Of a DNA stretch of 64,000 nucleotides, positions 43,471 through 55,094 are shown piece by piece. The DNA is from Malus domestica (taxonomy: Eukaryota > Streptophyta > Magnoliopsida > Rosales > Rosaceae). The stretch lies in the NCBI RefSeq assembly GCF_042453785.1, contig NC_091662.1, positions 501,001 to 565,000 on the forward strand. Direction: 5' to 3'. Below the pieces are notes generated by a model. It was not told the DNA's origin and ran no database searches. It worked only from the letters and a program-made list of their open reading frames with translations. Position 1 is the first letter of the stretch; each line of letters opens with the position of its first letter. The translations under genes and the position numbers were made by a program.

Positions 43471-44490
43471 TCTATTTGAACCATCTCTTTGTACTTTTAA
43501 ACTTGTCAAATAATATAAGTACATAGTTTAAATACAAATATTCATTTCAAAGGTAAAATAATTGAGCGGCAACATAACTATGAGGGTGATCTATTGGTTG
43601 GGAACAAATTATATGTTCGTATTCTATACAAGATGTTTTGAATTTGATTTCTAACGCTGATGAATTACATGATAGTGATTGAGGAAGATAAAAATATCTA
43701 TGTGAATCGTGCCAGAAAAAAAAAGAAAAGGAGCGGCAACATAACGTCCAAAACTGTTACTTTCCGGTGATGTTGCACTCGTTTTACCGTCCAAGCCCCC
43801 ATTTCAGAGGTCAAAGTCCAATAAGGAAGGAAAACTGGTCAAAATTGGAAACGCAAAAAACCGAACTTTCGAAGTTACCCTCGCTTTCATGGACGCTCAT
43901 ATATAAACCGGGACCTTCGCAAAATTCCCAATTTTATTCTGTCCTCTCCCGAAATCAATATTTTCATTCTTTTTCTCGTAGAATTTTCTCACGTTTGAAG
44001 AAAACACAGGTATGTCGATAGTTTTTGTATTTATTTACAGAAGTTCCCAACAAATTTCGATTTATCGATTCGATGGTTTTTATTCAGTATCCCTTTTCCT
44101 GATCCATCGATTTGTGGGGGGTTTTTATTTTTTCAATATTTTAAATTGTTGGTTTTTCGGATATAGGTACTGGTAAAGCAAATGTCTTTGATGGGATTTA
44201 AAATTTGGATTTTAGTTCGATCTCTAACTTTATATATATAATATATATAGAACTGTATTTGTTCTTTCATTCATAAATTTTGATCCTTTAATTTATTTTA
44301 TTTTATTTGTGTTGTTGGAAAAATTTTGAACTTTAACGGAATTATTCATGAGCTAAAAAAATAATGATCATATTGTTTTTGTTGATTAATTTGAACCAAT
44401 TGTTGTTTGGATTGATGGGTTGTTGGTAAATTGAATGAGATTATGAAATTTCTGGGTTTGATTGCAGAGAGGCATTGAAGATAATCGAAG
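43471..44490. other. SRP receptor gene 5' region with probable leader intron
   Basis: No separate gene. A promoter-like segment (CATATATAAACC at about 43898) is followed by a leader. A donor AACACAG|GTATGT (intron from 44010) and acceptor GATTGCAG (ending 44467) suggest a ~458-bp intron in the 5' UTR, 23 bases before the start codon; this is inferred from splice-site quality. Confidence 0.5.
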
Positions 44491-47389
44491 ATGTTAGAAC
44501 AGTTACTGATATTTACTAGAGGAGGATTAATTCTCTGGACATGCAAAGAGCTTGGAAATGCTCTTAAGGGATCTCCAATCGACACCTTGATCCGATCGTG
44601 TCTTTTGGAGGAACGGTCTGGTTTAGCTTCTTTCGATTACAATGCCCCTGGGGCTGCTTACACGCTCAAATGGACGTTCCACAATGAGCTCGGTCTTGTG
44701 TTTGTCGCTGTTTATCAGAAGATCCTCCATCTGTTGTATGTGGATGAACTGCTTTCGATGGTGAAACATGAGTTTTCGGAGATTTATGATCCAAAAAGGA
44801 CAGTGTATGCTGACTTTGATGAAACTTTTCGACAACTGAAGAAGGAGGCTGAGGCTAGGGCTGAGGAATTGAAGAAGTCGAAGCAGGTGGGTAAGCCTGT
44901 GAACAATAAGAAGCAAGGGCAGGTGCAGAAGGGGGGACTTGGAGGAGACAAGAAAAAGAATGAAGGTGGTTTGGCAAGTGACGGTGGGGATGGTGATAAT
45001 ATGAAGGGCCGTAAATTGGAGAATGGGATCTCCAACGGTAATCACGTGGATTTCAAAGAATCTAATGGTACTGCTAACGGAAAAGAAAATACTAGTTCCA
45101 ATCTTGGGGCTTTTGATGTAAATAAGCTTCAGAAACTTAGATCTAAGGCTGGGAAGAAGACAGAGAAAACAGCTACTGTTGATAGCAAGAGCTCCAAGGC
45201 TGAGCCAAAAAAGAAGATAACAAAGAAGAATAGAGTTTGGGATGATAAACCTCCCGAGTCGAAACTGGATTTTACAGATCCTATAGGTGAGAACGGAGAC
45301 AACAATATTGAGGTCGTGGCAGCAGATCACGGTGACAGTATGATGGACAAAGAAGAGGATTTCAGTAGTGAAAGTGAGGAGGAAGAGGAAGAGGATGTTG
45401 GGAAGGAAAGCAAACCTGATAAGCAAAAGAAGGTGTGGTTTTCATCCATGTTCCAGAGGTAAATCTTTTGGAAACCTATGATGTTCGTTATGTTAAAATG
45501 ACTATTTGAGTTGGGGAAAATAACTGCTATTGAAATGGCTCAACACTTCGAGTTTCTCTTTTTCTCGTTAAATCTGAAATGGCTTATGTTTCCTTGTATT
45601 GTCAAGCCAGTTTCGTCAGACTATTAGGTTGTTACATAATTTTTATGCCTCTCTCGCTTGTTTGTATTCAGTATTGCTGGCAAGGCGAACTTGGAGAGGT
45701 CTGACCTGGAACCAGCTTTGAAAGCTCTCAAGGATAGGCTCATGACCAAGAACGTGGTATGCTCTTGAACTATTTATTTTCCCATATTAAGCTGAAGTTT
45801 GTTTTATCAGTAACTTCCAAGTTTTTTAATTGATGGTACAAATACAATCTTTTCAATATTTGTCACCTGATGCTACAGTACTTTTGATCTTATTGAGCCG
45901 TCTAATATGATTTTGTGCTGTTGCATTACTAGGCCGAGGAGATAGCTGAGAAGCTTTGTGAATCAGTGGCAGCTAGTCTTGAGGGTAAAAAGCTGGCTTC
46001 GTTCACAAGAATATCTTCTACTGTGCAGGTTTGTCAATTTAATTTTCTTCATTCCTCCAATATCCTGTCTACCAGTTTGGCCTCTTAGTATTATTTTTAT
46101 CAGGCTATAAGACTAATATTTGGGCATGTATAACTTACTGTAGACTGCAATGGAAGATGCTCTTGTTCGTATTTTAACTCCCAGGCGCTCAATTGATATA
46201 CTGAGGGATGTGCATGCTGCCAAGGAACAAAGGAAGCCGTATGTCGTCGTTTTTGTTGGTGTCAATGGAGTTGGGAAATCTACCAATTTGGCTAAGGTTG
46301 AGCTGAATTCTTTTCTTTGTAGTATGTACATTAAGGCATGCCTTTACTGAGTGGTTTTATTAACCAATTGCACCTTGCAGGTTGCTTATTGGCTTCAGCA
46401 GCATAACGTCAGTGTCATGATGGCTGCCTGCGATACATTTCGATCAGGAGCTGTTGAGCAGCTGCGTACTCATGCACGCAGACTCCAGGTATGATATTAT
46501 AGGATTCACATTCACTTAGGAATGGCTGCCGTTCATTGGATAAAAATAATTAATTTGCTGTGTGGACCTAACAAGTAACTTTTAACCAACCTTCCATTTC
46601 AGATCCCTATTTTTGAGAAGGGATACGAGAAAGATCCTGCGGTCGTGGCTAAGGAAGCAATCCAGGAGGCCACACACAATGGTTCTGATGTGGTTCTTGT
46701 TGATACGGCTGGTCGTATGCAGGTACTGTGTTTCTAGTTCTTTAGCGTGTCTTGTTTTGCTGCTGTGTTTTGTGATTTTTTGTTTGTTTTTAGTAATTTA
46801 TAAATATTTTTCTTGTATGCCTTTCAGGATAATGAGCCATTGATGAGGGCACTGTCCAAGCTTGTCAATCTTAACAACCCAGATCTTGTCTTGTTCGTTG
46901 GAGAGGCACTGGTTGGGAATGATGCTGTTGATCAGCTTTCGAAGTTTAATCAGGTTTGAACTCCATATTCATATTCTCGGTTTTTGTTCTAGTATTGTCC
47001 AATTTATGTTTGTTTCTGTATCATTATTTGCTCACTGGCTGGTATCTGATTCCACCTTCCCTGTTCCTGCAGAAATTAGCGGACCTCTCAACTTCCCAAA
47101 ACCCGAGATTGATAGATGGGATATTGCTCACTAAGTTCGACACTATTGATGATAAGGTAAACCAACCTTTCGAAACTGCAAGTACTTACGAATATTATTG
47201 CAATTTTGGCATGTTTCGATTTTTTCAATGATACATCAACTGCATTTACGTGTTATCGTGTAGGTTGGGGCTGCGCTGTCCATGGTTTACATATCTGGAG
47301 CTCCGGTCATGTTTGTCGGGTGTGGCCAGTCGTACACTGACCTCAAGAAGCTGAATGTGAAATCGATCGTGAAGACGCTCCTGAAATGA
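44491..47389 (+). CDS. SRPRA: Signal recognition particle receptor subunit alpha
   Basis: GTPase of the ER-membrane SRP receptor; it pairs with SRP54 to deliver ribosomes to the translocon. Nine exons: 44491-45458, 45672-45756, 45933-46028, 46144-46296, 46381-46488, 46603-46722, 46828-46953, 47073-47156, 47264-47389; 621 aa, the size usual for plants. The N-terminal SRX (longin-like) domain spans about residues 1-130 ([17 protein letters not shown]) and binds the beta subunit. A charged linker with an acidic run ([10 protein letters not shown]) follows, then the NG domain: P-loop GVNGVGKS (422-429), [12 protein letters not shown] (exon 5), DTAGRMQ (about 504-510) and TKFD (572-575). The exons all close in frame. 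Confidence 0.96.
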
Positions 47390-47586
47390 GAGACGTCGAG
47401 CTGCCCAACTTCATGATTCAAAGCATGCTGCCGGTTTATGTTATGAACTCTGTGTCCTGCTGTTTGCTGCTGCACCTTTAATTTGTATTGTCTCTGTTTG
47501 ATCGACCCTAATGTCACTGTGGTGGTGTTGAAAACTTTGGAGGTGAATCAGTCCTTTCGGCTGTAATTTAATATCAGATTTTATTA

Positions 47587-48354
47587 GATGCTGTTCAAGT
47601 TGCTCTCTTCTCTCCCCCTCTCTAGAAGAATGCCCCAAATTAGTCATCCAAAATTAAAATTCTATGGTCTTCCGGAGTATTGAATGCTACGGATTTTTCA
47701 ACCGTTAGATTTTTTATTTTTGTTATTCAATGTTTCTGGCAGTATAAAACTTATCCTATGTTCGGACGTGAGAGACTTTCAAGTTTCAAAGTACCGAGGA
47801 ACTTTAGACCATTTCCAATGGAATGTCAAACTCTAACTGTCAAACTACAATTGAATTGTTGTGGCAATCCAAAGTCTTATGTTAAATTTTGTGTTCTTCC
47901 GACCAAATTGTCAAATATTATTTTCTTATTTAATGTAGATCTTTAAATGCTTATATTTATTACAAAAATTGTTGAAACAAATTTTTTGTTGGCTTATATG
48001 TTAATGGAATAAGGGACTCATCATTAAACTAATAAAAAATAAATTTGACGGTGAGGGCTTCAAATCCAGTCAGCAAATGACACTTCGGTTGGTGACATCC
48101 CCACCTAGAATTTAACATATCCGTAGAAGATGCTCTTGTTCAAGTTGCTCCTCCTTTTCTCCCCCTCTCCATAAGAATGCCCCAAATTCTTCATGCAAAA
48201 TTAAAATTCTATGGTGTTTGGTAGTATTGAATACTCCGGATTTTTCAACCGTAAAATCATTAATTTTTATTATTCAACTTTTTTGGCAATATAAAACTTA
48301 TCATATGTTCGAAAGAGAGGCTTTCAAGTTTCTATGTACCGTGAAACTATAGAC
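47587..48354 (+). repeat. Direct duplication (~225 bp) downstream of SRPRA
   Basis: GATGCTGTTCAAGTTGCTC (47587) recurs as GATGCTCTTGTTCAAGTTGC (48129). The copies stay alignable through AGAATGCCCCAAATT, AAAATTAAAATTCTATGGT, CGGATTTTTCAACCGT and CTTTCAAGTTTC. Many substitutions and small indels separate them, so the event is old. Confidence 0.8.
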
Positions 48355-49105
48355 TTATTAATGTTACGCTACAAGAACACCACCAATAAACTACTCAAGC
48401 AATACAAATTTACTCCTCAAATGGTTATCTTGTTTGTAATTTCAACATAAAACAGGAGATATCAATTTAAGCATTTTGAGGCAAAACGAAAAAAATAAAA
48501 AAATAAAAAAAACCATTTGAGGAGTCATTGGGAAAGAAAACAAAATATGTTTGACTATTAGATAAGTTACATTACCCATTAATCAATTTGTGTATTAATT
48601 TGCTTGTTAATTGAATTTTACCAATTATAATTAATATTAGGCAGACAAGGACCCTGGCTATTGGCATACAAAATCATAGATTCATTTACCTTGAAAAACA
48701 AGTAATAAGAGAGGCCCTTCGTATATATATGGATATAATTTGTGTTTTTGTTTCTAATTAATGACACAAAATCATAATTAAAAGGGTATTAATTTTTTTT
48801 TACTTGACTAGTCCTTTAATTTTCTTATTTTTTTCGAAAAAGATATTCAAAATTTGAATAGAAAATGATGGGTACAAATTTTGAATAACCGGCTCAACCT
48901 ACATCTGCTTGATATTAATCCAAAGTTGAAAAGTTATACCACTCTATCATAAATACATAATCTGCAGTTTTATGATCAGAATTGAATGTAATCACACTCA
49001 TTCGGAAGGTAAAAAGCCGTTTGAGATTTTTCCTCTAAATAAATTGATTTCATATTTACAACCCAAGATTGCAAACCAAAAGCCCCCAACACCAAACTTT
49101 AACGC

Positions 49106-49116
49106 CTATATATATA
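49106..49116 (+). promoter_or_regulatory. Probable TATA box of the ENODL gene
   Basis: CTATATATATA stands 58 bases before the start codon, in an otherwise suitable short leader (AACCACTGTATCAGAAACCC). Confidence 0.55.
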
Positions 49117-49173
49117 CAAGAACCACTGTATCAGAAACCCTACAACTTGAAAAATCATAGCACAGAAGCAACA

Positions 49174-50058
49174 ATGGCTTCCTCGAGAAATATTGGTTTT
49201 GCAGTTTTGTCCTTTGTCTTTGTGTTATTTGCTTTCTCCGAAGCCAAAGTCATTCTGGTTGGAGATAAGGACGTTTCTTGGAACGTTGATTCTGTCAAGG
49301 CCTTGACTCAGTGGGCTGAGAATAGACGATTCAGAATCGGATATGTTCTCAGTAAGTTCTCACCTTTAAATCGTCATCAACCTTCCGTTCATATCTACTT
49401 AAAACGAAGATGTCACTATAACGCTATATTAAGTCAATCACTTACTTTTACGCTCTTAAAACTTTCTTCCTCAATAACGTATGATAGACTTGGAATAGCC
49501 TTTGTCGATTGAATAGTGATCATTTTTTGAGTAATTCTTGGTTCTTGAGATATATATTTACCCTTTTATTTATTTCTTAGATCACGTTGAGAGGGGATTG
49601 TGTTCCGATTGTACACTATGATCTGCCATTTTCCATCGCTTTTGTGTAATGATATTAAAAACTTAAAACGAAATAGTTATCAAATGTTCATAAGTGCGAT
49701 ATTTTTATTTTGGTGCATGCATGCAGAATGGAAAAAGGAGGAAGGGAGGGACTCCGTGGTGCAAGTGACAAAGGAAGCCTATGAGACCTGCGACACATCG
49801 AAGCCAATCAAAGCAGATGTGGAGGAGATTACGCTGGACAGGTCAGGACCATTCTACTTCATCAGTGGTGTTAAGGAGCACTGTGACAAAGGCTTGAAGC
49901 TCACGGTGGTGGTTCTGACGGAAAAACCTAAATATGGTTCGTACTCTCCGTTGCCTGCTCCGGCTGCACCGCCGTCTAGTAATGCTGCTGCCCCTGGTTT
50001 CGGTTTGAGTGCTGGATTTATTGCGGTTGTGGTGGCAGTGGGGATGGCTTTGATTTGA
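49174..50058 (+). CDS. Early nodulin-like protein (phytocyanin domain, GPI-anchored)
   Basis: Extracellular, membrane-tethered phytocyanin-fold protein. Two exons, 49174-49351 and 49727-50058, give 169 aa. The signal peptide covers residues 1-24 (NIGFAVLSFVFVLFAFSEA). The plastocyanin-like domain includes VGDKDVSWNVDSV, LTQWAENRRFRIGY, DSVVQVTKEAYETC and GPFYFISGVKEHCDKG. The two cysteines of the structural disulfide are present, but the set of copper ligands is incomplete (the first His and the axial Met/Gln are missing), as in early nodulin-like proteins, so it is probably not a copper carrier. A short Pro/Ala/Ser arabinogalactan-like linker (PLPAPAAPPSSNAA) and a hydrophobic GPI signal (GFIAVVVAVGMALI) end the protein. 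Confidence 0.9.
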
Positions 50059-51070
50059 GTGTGAAAGTTAGAGATGTTAAGTTTGATTAGCGAAAAGTAT
50101 TTCGTAATTTGAAGTTATGAGTTTGTATGTTCTACATAACATTTTTATTTATATATCATATTTTGTTATATTCACTTATGGATTGATGAAATTTTCTTTG
50201 GTAGTTCAGATTTAGGGTTCGTTTGGGAAACTTAAGAGAAATATTATTGAATTCAATCTTTTAGTAAAAATGTAATTTAATTTTGAAAAACCATTTGATA
50301 TGCTTCTTCTAATTCTTATCAGACTCACCTAAACTGTTGTGGAAAACCTAACGCACGTTTAGAAGTACTTTTAAAATGGTTAAATCTCATGTGATGAAAA
50401 TATATTTGGTACAAATTTTTAGAAAAAATGTAAGTAAATATTGGAAAATCACTTGGAAGTGCACCAATTATGTGCTTCTTGCATAAAGTACTTAAAAGTG
50501 TTTTTGAAACCTAGCTAATAACATTCTCTTATGAAAATGCTATTCACTGTCCCATTTTTATCTTCCACACATCTTTGTAAAATTTTGTCCATTGATCTTC
50601 AATTAATTCAATCCGACGATAAAAAATTGAGAGGATTGTATGAAAAGTAAAGATAGGTGTGTGAAAACCACTACTTTTCTCTAAAAGCGGTCTGATGATA
50701 TCATATTTCCTTGAAAGTGAAAGGTCTTAGGTTCGAATCTTATAAATGATAAATTTGATCACTTATTTAAGCTGCCCATTGTGTGTCTTACCTGAACTCT
50801 CCCTCCCTCCTTATAATGTAAAAATATCGACGTACTTACAAAAAAAAAAAATCACTTATTTAAAAGCACTTACAAACACGCCAATAAAAACAATTTTAGC
50901 GGAAAGGTTTTTTCCACACAAACAATTCATTCCTAAAACGACATCGTTTAGCCGGAGACTTGCATTCGAGGAACCATTTTATCACAAACACAACGCGAAA
51001 ACACTTGGTCGTCGAAACACTCTTCTTCCTCTGCCGTTATCTTTGCCGCGAAAGCAGTCTGCTTTCACAG
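50059..51070. other. Intergenic region, ENODL to APO
   Basis: No gene. About 50215-50515 is a copy of the dispersed AAAAGTACTT / TGTGCTTCTTGCATAAAG repeat family also seen at 745-970 and 7040-7220. The SINE copy at 50686-50851 follows. The last ~150 bases are the APO promoter and leader. Confidence 0.5.
50686..50851 (+). mobile_element. tRNA-derived SINE, plus orientation
   Basis: Aligns with 41993-42163 from GCGGTCTGATGATATC through the box-B-like AGGTTCGAATCTTA to TAATGTAAAAATATCGACG and an A run. The TAAAAGC on both sides may be a degraded target duplication. Confidence 0.75.
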
Positions 51071-52934
51071 ATGAATTGCAGCAGCTCTCGTGTCTTCTCC
51101 CATGGCGCCGTAGCTTCGTTTCGCGGCAAAGGAATGGACTTTCTCTCTCCCAAATTCGTGACCTTTGGCGCCTCCTTCCCTGCAAAATCAGAATTCCTGA
51201 ATTCCTACATCCACCCGGCTCTCACTTCCCTCGATTCTTTCCGATTTCAGGTACTAATCCCATTTGTTTTCACAATTAATCAATTGGGGTTTCTGTAAAT
51301 TTAGCATTTTCAATTGGGGTCCTGTAAATTTAGCATTTTGATTTCAGTTTATTTAATTTTAGCAGCAGGGTGGCAATGTACTCCAAGTTTCAGTGAAGTC
51401 GAGAAGTTCCAAATCGTATGCATTGGTGGTGAGGAGTGATCATCGCTATCCCCAGAACTCCGACTTTCTGAAGCACTATTCGAAGAAGGAGAAGAAGCCG
51501 TTTCCGGTGCCCATTGTGGAGCTGAGGCGGGCAGCAAGAGAGAGGCTGAAGAGCAACAGGGGCAAGCCTAGAACGCCGGTTCCACCTCCCAAAAACGGCT
51601 TGCTTGTCAAGACCCTTGTGCCAGTTGCATACGATGTGTACGATGCGAGAATTACATTGATCAACAATTTGAAGAGGCTTTTGAAGGTGGTTCCTGTGCA
51701 GGCTTGCAGGTTAGCTCTTGGAGCTTTCTTGAATTGGGTTTGATGGAACTTTTTTTAGATTTAGAGCTCTTTTGAATTTGTTTAATGAAGTTTTTCAACT
51801 TTAGGATATTTTTCGAATTGGGTTTAATGGAGTTTTGTAGCTTTAGAAGCTTTTTTGAATTGGGTTTAATGAATTTTTGTACCTTGAGGAGCTTTTTTGA
51901 ATTTGGTTTAGTGGAGTTTTGTATCTTTAGGAGCTCTTTCGAAGTGGTTTCAATGGTGTTTTGTAACTTTAGGAGGTTTTTTGAATTGCGTTTACTGGAG
52001 TTTTTTTAGATTTAGGAGATTTTTCAAACTTGTTTAGGAAGGAAATGAACTTGCATCATGGAGGGAAGTTTATCTCATTAAAAATTTTAACTTGTGCAGG
52101 TTCTGTAATGAAATTCATGTGGGGCCTGTTGGGCATCCATTCAAATCATGTAAAGGTGCAAATGCTAACATTCGTAAGGGTGTTCATGAGTGGATACCAA
52201 ATGTGACCGTTGATGACATATTCTTGCCAGTTGAAGCTTTCCACCTCTATGATCGGCTTGGAAGACGCATTCCTCATGAGGAAAGATTCTCAACTCCTAG
52301 ACTTCCAGCATTAGTTGAGCTCTGCATCCAGGCTGGGGTCGATATCCCAGAATATCCCACTAAAAGGAGAAGAAAGCCAATCATCCGAATTTCAAAGAGT
52401 GAATTTGTTGATGCAGATGAAAGTGAGCTACCAGACCTGGACGATGAAGGACCCAAGAGACCCGTTTTGGCTGAAATACTGGATTCGGAGGTAATAGTCC
52501 CTTCCGATGAAGAAGAAACAACCTTGCTTGCTGAGGAAACACTACGAGCATGGGAGCAGATGAGGAGAGGAGCCAAGAGATTGATGAAGATGTATCTAGT
52601 GAGGGTTTGCGGGTATTGCCCGGAGGTGCATGTTGGTCCTAGCGGCCACAAGGCTCAGAACTGTGGGGCCTTCAAACACCAACAACGAAATGGGCAGCAT
52701 GGCTGGCAGGCGGCTGTGCTCAATGACTTGATACCACCAAGATATGTGTGGCATGTTCCAGATGTGAATGGACCGCCATTGGAGCGGGAGCTCAGGAACT
52801 TTTATGGGCAAGCCCCTGCGATTGTCGAAATGTGCATTCAGGCGGGTGCTGCTGTGCCAGAAGAATACAGACCAACCATGAGGTTGGATGTCGGGATTCC
52901 CTCCACTATTAAAGAAGCTGAAATGGTAGTTTGA
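51071..52934 (+). CDS. APO2: APO protein, chloroplastic (APO1/APO2 type)
   Basis: Plant-specific plastid RNA-binding protein; Arabidopsis APO1 promotes splicing of plastid transcripts needed for photosystem I. Three exons: 51071-51250, 51363-51709, 52100-52934; 453 aa. The first ~60 residues are Ser/Phe-rich and look like a transit peptide (MNCSSSRVFSHGAVASFRG). Two APO zinc-binding repeats are visible: CRFCNEIHVGPVGHPFKSC (about 175-193) and CGYCPEVHVGPSGHKAQNC (about 344-362), each with the C..C ... H...C pattern followed by a W and LVELCIQAG / IVEMCIQAG. Choice of APO2 over APO1 is by overall impression. The exon 2 acceptor is TTTAGCAGCAG, a NAGNAG-type site that could add or drop one Gln. 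Confidence 0.9.
51715..52030 (+). repeat. Minisatellite of ~45-bp period inside APO intron 2
   Basis: About seven degenerate copies of TTTTTTGAATTGGGTTTAAT / GGAGTTTTGTAGCTTTAGGA fill most of the intron. Because the period is a multiple of three, one frame stays open through it (51785-52009, repeats like SFFELGLMEFC), but this is intronic and not a gene. Confidence 0.9.
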
Positions 52935-53818
52935 TGAGTTGGGTTGATCTTTGTCCCCCTCTTATTTTCAGTACAATGTAAATTGTATGTAGAATATCTC
53001 AACAGGTGGTCTGAACAAAAAGCTTTTATACATCTTCAGTCACCTTTCTTCTTTTACTTGAGGACAAATCTGACTAATGTAACAATTTTCTGGTTTTCTC
53101 ATATGGCTGCTGTGTTCCTCTATCCATTAATGCTGCCATGCACTTTCTTTTGTTGTGATGCTTTATGTGTTTAGCTAATAACAAATAAGATGTTGCAGGT
53201 TTCAAGCCTTCAAGTTCAATGTTCTTGTAACTATGTATTCATGTGCGTGAGAAAATAAAAATGTTTAGAATGAACCAACACATAGCATATATCGAGATTC
53301 ATGGTCAATAAATTTGTAGTCAAGGATCTAATGACTGAGGATTCAGCGGTTATGAATTTCGATCATTAATTTACTCAAAGCACGCTATAACCAACATCGA
53401 TAGTGCTTATTGAGAAAAATTGGTACCATTATTCAGTCTGAATGACTCAACCACATGGCCGTCTGGTTGAGACACATAAGGTGAGGATATTTGGATTGAA
53501 AATTTTGACACATTTAGCATTTTTCGTATCGTTGGACGGGTAAATTAGTTGACCCTTAAAAAATGATTAGTGGTAATTAAAACCAGAGACACAAAACAAT
53601 CCTATTACTGCTGCTTGAAAAACGGTTGAACATCCTAACTTGTTACACATGTATGCATTCTATTTCTTTCAGACCCCCACTTTATTCTTCTGTCTACAAG
53701 CATTCATAACCACCTCAGCGCGCAGACGGTTGAAGAAAAACAAAGAGAGGCAAAGAAATCTCGGGACAAGAATCTTTGTTCAAACGAGGGAAACGAAAGC
53801 TAGAGGAAACTCGAAGCC
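52935..53818. other. APO 3' region, first copy of a duplicated segment
   Basis: The APO 3' UTR is followed by a ~335-bp segment (53150-53483) whose second copy lies at 54240-54575, beyond the next small gene. No other coding region seen. Confidence 0.5.
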
Positions 53819-54575
53819 ATGGCACATCAAATGAAGGGTCATTCTCCAGCACAGCATTCATCGGAGATACTCCATCAGTCTAAGAACGCCCCCTTCTGCC
53901 CGATGAAAATGGCGATCGGAGGCTTTGCCGTTGTTGTCACCATCGGTTACTTCACCTTGTACAGCAAGAAGAAGCCGGAGGCAACTGCGTTGGACGTTGC
54001 CAAAGTTGTGTCCGGAACCGCCCATCATGTCAACACTCACCCCCGCAAATAGATCACCAGTTCTCAGTTCCATAACTGTCAACTCCTATTTTCTTTCATT
54101 ATATACATTTATTTCATAGATATTCAATGTAAAAACGGAGTGTTGAACGACTATCGACTACCTGACGGACTCCCTCCTGTCTCATATACATTTATTTGTG
54201 GATGGCTTTTCTTTTTCTTTTTTTGAAAGGAAAAGTTTTTGTTGTGATGCTTTATGTGACTAGCTGAGAACAAATAAGATGTTGCAGGTTTCAAGCCTTC
54301 AAGGTCAATGTTCTTCTTGTAACTGTGTATTCATGTGCATGAGAAAATAAAAATGTTTAGAATGAACCGACACATAGCATATATCAAAATTTATTGTTAT
54401 TAAATTTTTAGTCAATGATCTAATGACTAAGGATTCAACAGTTATAAATTTCGATCATTAATTTGCTCAAAGCACGCTATAACCAACATCAATATTGCTT
54501 ATTGAGAAACATTGGTACCATTATTCAGTCTGAATGACAACCACATAGCCCTCTGGCTGAGACACATAAGGAGTG
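53150..54575 (+). repeat. Direct repeats of ~335 bp flanking a small gene
   Basis: TTGTTGTGATGCTTTATGTG at about 53150 and 54239, followed in both by AACAAATAAGATGTTGCAGG, TTTAGAATGAACC, CAAAGCACGCTATAACCAAC and GGTACCATTATTCAGTCTGA, ending GAGACACATAAGG. The copies are about 90% alike and enclose the 77-aa gene at 53819-54052. Confidence 0.85.
53819..54052 (+). CDS. Conserved plant small single-pass membrane protein (77 aa)
   Basis: Function unknown. The hydrophilic N-terminus MAHQMKGHSPAQHSSEILHQ is followed by one transmembrane segment (MAIGGFAVVVTIGYFTLYS, about residues 31-49), a basic flank (KKKPEA) and the tail TALDVAKVVSGTAHHVNTHP ending RK. I recall similar short plant proteins with a GYxTLYxKKKPEA core and an N-TH-P-R-K end; some are found in mitochondrial membrane preparations, but I cannot confirm that here. 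The single uninterrupted frame starts at the first ATG after a purine-rich leader. Confidence 0.7.
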   Translation: MAHQMKGHSPAQHSSEILHQSKNAPFCPMKMAIGGFAVVVTIGYFTLYSKKKPEATALDVAKVVSGTAHHVNTHPRK

Positions 54576-55094
54576 GCCTGTCTCGAGCAGGTGGGGCCAA
54601 AATACAAGAATGGGATTGGATCAAATGTGTTTTTATTTAGATCCAGACAGTCACGTGATCTGGTCATTCGAATCCAAATATTCTCTCAATATGAAATTTC
54701 TTATAAAAACATGAATCATGTATTTTAGTCACGCCCAATCCTATGCAGCTTATCAAAGTTTTCGTAATCAGCAGCCCTAGTCTAAAATGGATTTTGGGAG
54801 TTGGATTAGATAAAAAAGGAGAGATTTTTTTAACGTGCCGAAACACGGGATGGAACACACATGTTATTATACAATTGAAGAGACATTTAAAAAAAAAAAA
54901 AACTTTCTCTAATTGTATAATAACATGTGTTGTTCTGCCCTTATTTCGAACAAATTGAAAAATCTCTCCGGGACAAAGAATATGCCTTGAATTTCTCAGT
55001 CCACGTGACTCACGTGCTTCCCAAACTATAACCCCTAATCCCCATACAATCACCGATAGACCCTGCTCTCGGAAAATCCGTTCTTTGAGCCTCC
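54576..55094. other. Upstream region of the plastid LPAT gene
   Basis: No gene. Contains the hairpin MITE at 54818-54969, followed by ~120 bp of likely promoter and leader. Confidence 0.5.
54818..54969. mobile_element. Hairpin MITE with long inverted arms
   Basis: The inner arms ACACATGTTATTATACAATT (54852) and its complement (54908-54932) are perfect for over 20 bases around a short A-rich loop. The outer arms start GGAGAGATTTTT on both strands. The outer end matches the GAGAGATTTTT MITEs at 8050 and 12880, so it may be a member of that family. A transcript would fold into a near-complete hairpin. Confidence 0.75.

Larger units (their letters stand above)
47390..49173. other. SRPRA 3' region and ENODL upstream region
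   Basis: No gene. A direct duplication of about 225 bp occupies 47587-47811 and 48129-48354. Between the copies lies ~317 bp beginning ACCATTTCCAATGGAATGTC, a start typical of MITEs that read ACCATCTCCAATGG. An AT-rich stretch follows to the ENODL promoter. Confidence 0.5.

Noticed and set aside
44623-45426. 267-codon minus-strand frame opposite SRPRA exon 1
   Set aside because: Shadow of a strongly conserved plus-strand exon with a biased charged linker.
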